Source: Blastococcus sp.
GTDB taxonomy: Bacteria; Actinomycetota; Actinomycetes; Mycobacteriales; Geodermatophilaceae
NCBI GenBank assembly: GCA_025963345.1
Contig: JAOPUS010000169.1
Coordinates: 1 to 9,820 of the forward strand
Reading direction: 5' to 3'
DNA: 9,820 nt
Shown here: in pieces, positions 5,688 to 9,820 of the stretch
How the letters are laid out: each line of letters begins with the position of its first letter
Numbering within the stretch: the first letter of the stretch is position 1
The notes under the pieces: model-generated
What the model was told of the DNA's origin: nothing
What the model saw: only the letters and a program-made list of their open reading frames with translations
Database searches by the model: none
Translations under genes and position numbers: made by a program

Positions 5688-6530
5688 TCAGCCCGGCAGC
5701 GTGATGAGGACGACGGCGGCGGCGGCCACGCCGAGGCCGGCGACCTGGGCGCGGACGAGACGCTCGCGCAGCACGGCCTGCGCCAGCACGACGGTGCTGA
5801 CGGGATAGAGCGAGGCGAGGACGCCGGTGATCGCGAGCTGCCCGTCCTGCTGGGTGGCGAGCAGGAAGAGGGCGTTCGCGGTCATGTCGCCGACCCCGGA
5901 GACGAGGACGAGGGGGAGCGCCGCCCGGGGAACCCGTAACGGCTGCCTGCTCGCCAGCGCCACGACGACCACGAGCACGACCGAGGCCAGCCGTGCCGCG
6001 ACCAGGGGGGTGAGGCCGGCGTCGGCGGAGGTGCGGTCGAGCAGCACGAAGAAGAAACCGAAGGCCAGGCCGGCGAGGAGCGGCGCGGTCAGGGTGGCCG
6101 GCCGCGCCGCGCGCAGCGACGCGAGGCCGCCCTCCGCGGACACCAGGACGACGGCGAGGAGCGCGAGCAGGATCCCGGCCGCGGTCCACGGCCCGATGCG
6201 GTTGCCGCTGAGCAGGCCCACGAGCACCGGGACGGCAGCCGCGGTGACGGCGGTGACCGGCGCGATCACGCTCATCACCCCGTGGGCCAGGGCGCGGAAG
6301 AAGACGACCAGCCCGGTGGAGCCCAGGACACCGGCGGATGCTCCCCAGGCCAGGTCGGCGAGGGTGACCGGGCCGCCGAGCCAGGGGAGCAGCGCGAGGA
6401 GCGCCGCGAGCCCGACCAGCTGCGACAGCGCGACCACGCCGAAGACCGCCGCCCGCCGGCTGGCCAGCCCGCCGAGGAAGTCCGACGCGCCGTAGACGAC
6501 GGCCGAACACAGCGCCAGCACGACCGCCAC
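5688..6530 (-). CDS. EamA/DMT-superfamily membrane transporter
   Basis: From the chosen start this is a 280-residue integral membrane protein with about ten hydrophobic helices in two five-helix halves, the usual size and shape of EamA-type drug/metabolite transporters. These are inner-membrane exporters or permeases whose substrates cannot be told from sequence. Visible family features are VVYGASDFLGGLASRR at the first helix, the repeat-end segment LAHGVMSVIAPVTAVTAAAVPVLVGLL, and its second-half counterpart LASLYPVSTVVLAQAVLRERL. GTG at 6530 is chosen because GGAGG (6540-6536 on the minus strand) lies 5 nt upstream and the first helix begins at once. The frame stays open to 6641, but that extension is arginine-rich, lacks a clear ribosome binding site and runs into the palindromic repeat. 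The c-di-GMP gene follows 74 bp downstream on the same strand, so a two-gene transcript is possible. Confidence 0.88.
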   Translation of the reverse strand: MAVVLALCSAVVYGASDFLGGLASRRAAVFGVVALSQLVGLAALLALLPWLGGPVTLADLAWGASAGVLGSTGLVVFFRALAHGVMSVIAPVTAVTAAAVPVLVGLLSGNRIGPWTAAGILLALLAVVLVSAEGGLASLRAARPATLTAPLLAGLAFGFFFVLLDRTSADAGLTPLVAARLASVVLVVVVALASRQPLRVPRAALPLVLVSGVGDMTANALFLLATQQDGQLAITGVLASLYPVSTVVLAQAVLRERLVRAQVAGLGVAAAAVVLITLPG

Positions 6531-6609
6531 GCCCACCTCCAGATCCGGGTGCGCCCCAGTGGTCACCCGGGCTCGTTGTAGCACCCGCCGCGGACGGCGC
6601 CCGTGGCGC

Positions 6610-6630
6610 GGCGAGATCGGCGATCTCGCC
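6610..6630. repeat. palindrome copy 1 (GGCGAGATCG arms)
   Basis: GGCGAGATCG (6610-6619), a single G at 6620, then CGATCTCGCC (6621-6630): ten perfectly paired bases on each side of one central base. It contains two GATC sites. The flanking bases (C6609, C6631) do not pair. Its sequence is the exact reverse complement of the 21-base core of copy 2, since the two differ only in the central base. Confidence 0.92.
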
Positions 6631-6649
6631 CGCATCAGCACCGTGAGGA

Positions 6650-6672
6650 GGGCGAGATCGCCGATCTCGCCC
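6650..6672. repeat. palindrome copy 2 (GGGCGAGATCG arms)
   Basis: GGGCGAGATCG (6650-6660), central C at 6661, then CGATCTCGCCC (6662-6672): eleven perfect pairs around one base. Its centre is 41 bp from that of copy 1. Together 6610-6630 and 6651-6671 can also pair with each other as a single 21-bp stem around a 20-base loop (6631-6650). The element therefore has two mutually exclusive folds, as in REP/BIME-like paired repeats. Confidence 0.92.
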
Positions 6673-6737
6673 GGGAAGGGGGAGCGGACGCCGCACCGGG
6701 CCGGGGAACCCGGGCGCGGGTGGCCCCGCCAACCGGG

Positions 6738-6743
6738 CAGAAT
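6738..6743 (+). promoter_or_regulatory. candidate pheS -10 element
   Basis: CAGAAT lies 8 nt before the pheS GTG and differs from a TANNNT -10 hexamer at its first base. No Shine-Dalgarno sequence is visible between it and the start codon. This spacing would put the transcript start at or next to the GTG, giving a leaderless mRNA, which is common in actinobacteria. No convincing -35 is seen in the GC-rich sequence upstream. Confidence 0.35.
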
Positions 6744-6751
6744 GGCGTCCT

Positions 6752-7819
6752 GTGTCTGGCGCCAATGATCCCTACGACCCCAAGCAGGTCGCCGCGCTCT
6801 CGCCCGAGGCCCTCGACGACGCGGTGAGCGCCGCGCAGAAGGCGTTCGCGGCGGCGGGTGACCTCGAGGGGTTGGCCGCGGTCCGGCCGGCCCACCTGGG
6901 CGACCGCGCGCCGGTCCTGCTGGCCCGCCGCGAGCTGGGGGCGCTGCCTCCCGCCGCGCGCTCGGAGGCCGGCAAGCGGGTCAACGCTGCGCGGGAGGCG
7001 GTCACCGCCGCCTACGCCGTCCGGCTGGCCGAACTGGAGGCCGAGCGCGACGCGCGGGTGCTGGCCGAGGAGCGGGTCGACGTCACGCTGCCGTGGGACC
7101 GCATCCCGCGCGGTGCCCGGCACCCGCTGACCACGCTCACCGACCGGATCGCCGACATTTTCGTGGGCATGGGCTACGAGGTCGCCGACGGCCCCGAGCT
7201 CGAGGCGGAGTGGCTGAACTTCGACGCGCTCAACATCGGCCGCGACCACCCGGCCCGCACGATGATGGACACCTTCTTCGTCGCGCCCGAGGACTCCGGC
7301 CTGGTGCTGCGCACCCACACCAGCCCGGTACAGGCCCGCACGATGCTGTCCCGCACGCCGCCGATCTACGTCGTCGCTCCCGGCCGCGTGTACCGGACCG
7401 ACGAGCTGGACGCGACGCACACGCCCGTCTTCCACCAGGTCGAGGGTCTGGCCGTCGACCGCGGGCTGACGATGGCGCACCTGCGCGGCACTCTCGATCA
7501 CCTGGCGCGCTCCCTGTTCGGCGCCGACGCGGTCACCCGCTGGCGGCCGAGCTACTTCCCGTTCACCGAGCCGTCGGCGGAGTTCGACGTCTGGTTCCCC
7601 GAGCACCGCGACGGCCCGCGCTGGGTCGAGTGGGGTGGCTGCGGGATGGTCAACCCCCGAGTTCTCGTCGCCTGCGGCATCGACCCGGAGGAGTTCTCCG
7701 GGTTCGCCTTCGGTGTGGGCATCGAGCGCGCCCTGCAGTTCCGCTCCGGCGTCGGCGACATGCGCGACATCGTCGAGGGTGACGTCCGGTTCACGATGGC
7801 ATTTGGAGTCGAGCAGTGA
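6752..7819 (+). CDS. pheS: phenylalanyl-tRNA synthetase, alpha subunit
   Basis: PheS is the catalytic subunit of the cytosolic alpha2-beta2 enzyme that charges tRNA-Phe with phenylalanine using ATP. The product is 355 residues, normal for the family. Residues 1 to about 105 form the N-terminal helical hairpin that contacts tRNA. The class II aminoacylation core follows, with THTSPVQART (188-197), motif 2 around RVYRTDELDATHTPVFHQVEGL (212-233), the phenylalanine-pocket segment YFPFTEPSAEFD (268-279), and motif 3 GFAFGVGIERALQFR (317-331). It ends with the conserved GDMRDIVEGDVRF. The GTG start gives MSGANDPYDPKQVAALSPEAL, the N-terminus expected for actinobacterial PheS. No ribosome binding site is visible, so leaderless translation is likely. 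pheT starts 52 bp after its stop and must be co-transcribed. Confidence 0.97.
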   Translation: MSGANDPYDPKQVAALSPEALDDAVSAAQKAFAAAGDLEGLAAVRPAHLGDRAPVLLARRELGALPPAARSEAGKRVNAAREAVTAAYAVRLAELEAERDARVLAEERVDVTLPWDRIPRGARHPLTTLTDRIADIFVGMGYEVADGPELEAEWLNFDALNIGRDHPARTMMDTFFVAPEDSGLVLRTHTSPVQARTMLSRTPPIYVVAPGRVYRTDELDATHTPVFHQVEGLAVDRGLTMAHLRGTLDHLARSLFGADAVTRWRPSYFPFTEPSAEFDVWFPEHRDGPRWVEWGGCGMVNPRVLVACGIDPEEFSGFAFGVGIERALQFRSGVGDMRDIVEGDVRFTMAFGVEQ

Positions 7820-7851
7820 CTGGTTGCGGCCCGACGACGAAGGTCGCCTCT

Positions 7852-7875
7852 GTGGCCGAGGGAGCAGACCAGTGA
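7852..7875 (+). CDS. possible seven-codon minicistron ahead of pheT
   Basis: GTG at 7852 opens a reading frame of seven codons (MAEGADQ) whose TGA at 7873-7875 overlaps the GTG start of pheT by two bases. GAAGG at 7839-7843 sits 8 nt upstream as a possible ribosome binding site. Such an arrangement could couple ribosomes from the leader into pheT. It could equally be chance in the 52-bp gap, because seven codons carry almost no statistical weight. Confidence 0.2.
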   Translation: MAEGADQ

Positions 7876-9820
7876 GAGTCCCGATCGGCTGGCTGACCGA
7901 GTACGTGGACGTCCCCGCGGGAACGTCGATCGAGGAGCTCGACACCGCCTTCGTGCGCCTCGGCCTCGAGGTGGAGGAGATCCACCGGCCCGAGCAGGTC
8001 ACCGGGCCGCTCCTCGTCGGCAAGGTGCTGGAGATCGAGGAGCTGACCGGCTTCAAGAAGCCGATCCGCTACACCCAGGTCGACGTCGGGGAGGCGGCTG
8101 CCGGGGATGATGGGCGGGATGTACGAGGCATCGTCTGCGGTGCGCAGAACTTCGCCGTAGGCGACACCGTCGTCGTCGCGCTGCCGGGTGCGGTGCTGCC
8201 CGGCGGCTTCGAGATCGCCGCCCGGACGACGTACGACCACGTGTCCGACGGCATGATCTGCTCGGTCCGCGAGCTGGGCGTCGGCGACGACCACGCCGGG
8301 ATCCTGGTGCTCGGCGCCGACGGAGGCGACGTCCCGCCGCCCGGTACCCCTGCGGGGCCGATCGTCGGCCTCGACGACGTCGTCATCGAGCTGGCAGTCA
8401 CGCCCGACCGGGGCTACTGCCTGTCGATGCGCGGCATCGCCCGGGAGATGGGCACCGGGCTGGCCGCCGCCTGGCGCGACCCCGGTGCGCTCACCCCGCC
8501 CGCCTGGTCGGGCGAGCCGGCGAGGGACGTCCGCGTCGCCGACCCCGACCGGTGCGACCGCTTCTCGATGATCGCCATGGAGGGGCTGGACCCGACCGCA
8601 CCGACCCCGTGGTGGATCCGCCGCCGGCTGGCGCAGTCCGGCGTCCGGAGCATCTCCCTGGCCGTCGACATCACCAACTACGTGATGCTCGAGCTGGGTC
8701 AGCCGATGCACGCCTTCGACCGGGACGCCGTCACCGGGCCGATCACGGTCCGGCTGGCCCGGGAGGGCGAGCGGCTCACCACCCTCGACGGCGTCGAGCG
8801 GAAGCTGACGTCCGACGACCTGCTGATCACCGACGAGACGGGCCCGATCGGTCTGGCCGCGGTCATGGGTGGGGCGTCCACCGAGATCGGTGACGGCACG
8901 ACCGCCGTGCTCCTGGAGGCGGCGCACTGGGAGCCCACCGGCGTCGCCCGCACGGCCCGCCGGCACCGGCTGCCCAGCGAGGCCGCCAAGCGCTTCGAGC
9001 GCGGCGTCGACCCGGAGATGACCGTCGTCGCCCTCGCCCGGGCCGCTGAACTGCTTGCCCAATACGGCGGCGCGCGGGTCGTCGGCGGGGTGGTCGACGT
9101 CGACACGCGTGCGCCCCGGCCGGCGATCGAGTTGGACGCGGCCAAGCCGGCCCGGATCGCCGGCGTGCCCTACACCGCCGGTCAGGTCGTCGAGCTGCTC
9201 GGCGCGGTCGGCTGCGGCGTGGACGCGAGCGGCAACCCGCTCACCGTCACGCCGCCGTCCTGGCGTCCCGACCTGACCGACCCGGCCGACCTGGTCGAGG
9301 AGGTCATCCGGCTGGCCGGTTACGACGACATCCCGTCGGTGCTGCCCACGGCGCCGCCCGGCCGTGGGCTCACCGACGTGCAGCGCCGCCGGCGCAGCAT
9401 CGGCCGCACGCTGGCCGAGATCGGATACGTCGAGGCGCCGTCCTACCCGTTCGTCGGGACGGCGGCTCTCGACGCCCTGGGCCTGGCCGACGACGACCCG
9501 CGCCGGGAGGTCGTCGTCGTCCGCAATCCGCTGTCGGAGGAGGAGCCGGGACTGCGCACGACGCTGCTCCCCGGCCTGCTCGCCACGCTGTCGCGCAACC
9601 TCTCCCGTGGCCTGCGTGACCTCGCGCTGTTCGAGCACGGTGCGGTGTTCCCCGGCGGCGACCGTGCGCCGGCGCCGATGCCCGGCGTCGAGAGCCGGCC
9701 GGACGACGAGACGCTGGCCGCCCTCCTCGGCGCCGTCCCCGATCAGCCGTGGCACGTGGCCGTGGCGCTGACCGGCAACCGGGAGCCGCGCGGCTGGTGG
9801 GGGCCCGGCCGCCCGGCGGC
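7872..9820 (+). CDS. pheT: phenylalanyl-tRNA synthetase, beta subunit (C-terminus beyond window)
   Basis: 649 codons are present and the frame is still open at the window edge; full PheT is usually about 800-830 residues, so roughly 150-180 are missing. PheT completes the alpha2-beta2 synthetase, binds tRNA-Phe and hydrolyses mischarged Tyr-tRNA. Visible domains are the N-terminal MRVPIGWLTEYVDVP, the EMAP/OB-like tRNA-binding domain (about 45-150, GIVCGAQNFAVGDTV and SDGMICSVRELG), the B3/B4 editing domain (about 215-385, with DITNYVMLELGQPMHAFD at 266-283 and AAKRFERGVDP at 371-381), the B5 domain (about 418-490, PPSWRPDLTDPADLVEEVIR at 461-480), and the start of the catalytic-like core (RNPLSEEEPGLRTTLLPGLL at 551-570). 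GTG at 7872 has GAGGGAG at 7858-7864, 7 nt upstream. Confidence 0.97.
   Translation, partial: MRVPIGWLTEYVDVPAGTSIEELDTAFVRLGLEVEEIHRPEQVTGPLLVGKVLEIEELTGFKKPIRYTQVDVGEAAAGDDGRDVRGIVCGAQNFAVGDTVVVALPGAVLPGGFEIAARTTYDHVSDGMICSVRELGVGDDHAGILVLGADGGDVPPPGTPAGPIVGLDDVVIELAVTPDRGYCLSMRGIAREMGTGLAAAWRDPGALTPPAWSGEPARDVRVADPDRCDRFSMIAMEGLDPTAPTPWWIRRRLAQSGVRSISLAVDITNYVMLELGQPMHAFDRDAVTGPITVRLAREGERLTTLDGVERKLTSDDLLITDETGPIGLAAVMGGASTEIGDGTTAVLLEAAHWEPTGVARTARRHRLPSEAAKRFERGVDPEMTVVALARAAELLAQYGGARVVGGVVDVDTRAPRPAIELDAAKPARIAGVPYTAGQVVELLGAVGCGVDASGNPLTVTPPSWRPDLTDPADLVEEVIRLAGYDDIPSVLPTAPPGRGLTDVQRRRRSIGRTLAEIGYVEAPSYPFVGTAALDALGLADDDPRREVVVVRNPLSEEEPGLRTTLLPGLLATLSRNLSRGLRDLALFEHGAVFPGGDRAPAPMPGVESRPDDETLAALLGAVPDQPWHVAVALTGNREPRGWWGPGRPA

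Larger units (their letters stand above)
6531..6751. other. 221-bp intergenic region between transporter and pheS
   Basis: This divergent spacer holds the transporter ribosome binding site at its left end, a small GC hairpin at 6588-6611 (CCGCG and ACGG arms with their complements), two large palindromes at 6610-6672, a CCGGG-gaa-CCCGG hairpin at 6701-6713 and the presumed pheS promoter at its right end. I see no coding sequence with a credible start and ribosome binding site, and no tRNA-like or T-box-like structure. Confidence 0.7.

Noticed and set aside
6531..6641. 37-residue N-terminal extension of the EamA transporter
   Set aside because: The extension is Arg-rich, runs into the palindromic repeat and lacks a clear ribosome binding site; GTG at 6530 has GGAGG at ideal spacing and begins the first membrane helix.
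6610..6672. CRISPR array
   Set aside because: There are only two copies, in inverted orientation and nearly perfectly palindromic, with one 20-base interval and no cas genes; a paired REP-like element explains it better.
6603..6827. Short plus-strand frames running through the palindromes into pheS
   Set aside because: They are repeat-derived Arg-rich sequences that overlap pheS out of frame, with no homology visible and no independent start signals.
7791..9755. Long minus-strand open frame of 654 codons
   Set aside because: It lies wholly opposite pheT, is rich in Arg, Gly and Asp with no recognisable domain, and is a GC-bias shadow of the real gene.

Overview
The window is high-GC, densely coded DNA from an actinobacterium. 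GTG starts are frequent (six of nine visible starts), and codon third positions are strongly G/C. The protein style and a dispersed-looking GGCGAGATCG palindrome suggest the Geodermatophilaceae (Blastococcus, Geodermatophilus or Modestobacter type), but that family-level guess is inference. No phage, transposase, CRISPR or toxin-antitoxin signature is visible.

Layout. Bases 1-1336 (+) are the end of a translation cluster: the last codons of rpmI (L35), rplT (L20), a strong hairpin, and a SpoU/TrmH-family rRNA 2'-O-methyltransferase. Bases 1346-3356 are a divergent cassette. An AurF-like non-haem diiron oxygenase points left. A TetR-family regulator and a small DUF4873 protein, overlapping by ATGA, point right. 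The 53-bp gap between them carries a plausible promoter with an operator-like dyad. Bases 3358-5613 (-) encode a 751-residue cyclic-di-GMP enzyme with the order EAL, DICT, LOV, GGDEF. Bases 5688-6530 (-) encode a ten-helix EamA/DMT transporter, 74 bp upstream of the c-di-GMP gene on the same strand. Bases 6531-6751 are intergenic and hold two near-identical palindromes plus the pheS promoter. Bases 6752-9820 (+) are pheS and the first 649 codons of pheT, which runs off the window.

How it fits together. rpmI-rplT-methyltransferase and pheS-pheT are parts of a chromosomal translation neighbourhood in which these genes are commonly close together. Here about 5.4 kb of accessory genes separates them. 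The accessory part reads as two modules: a TetR-controlled oxidation cassette of unknown substrate, and a likely blue-light-responsive c-di-GMP enzyme that may be co-transcribed with a transporter. The most interesting item is the LOV-containing bifunctional c-di-GMP protein. Its photoactive cysteine, flavin-contacting residues, GGDEF motif, RxxD inhibitory site and EAL catalytic residues can all be read in the sequence.
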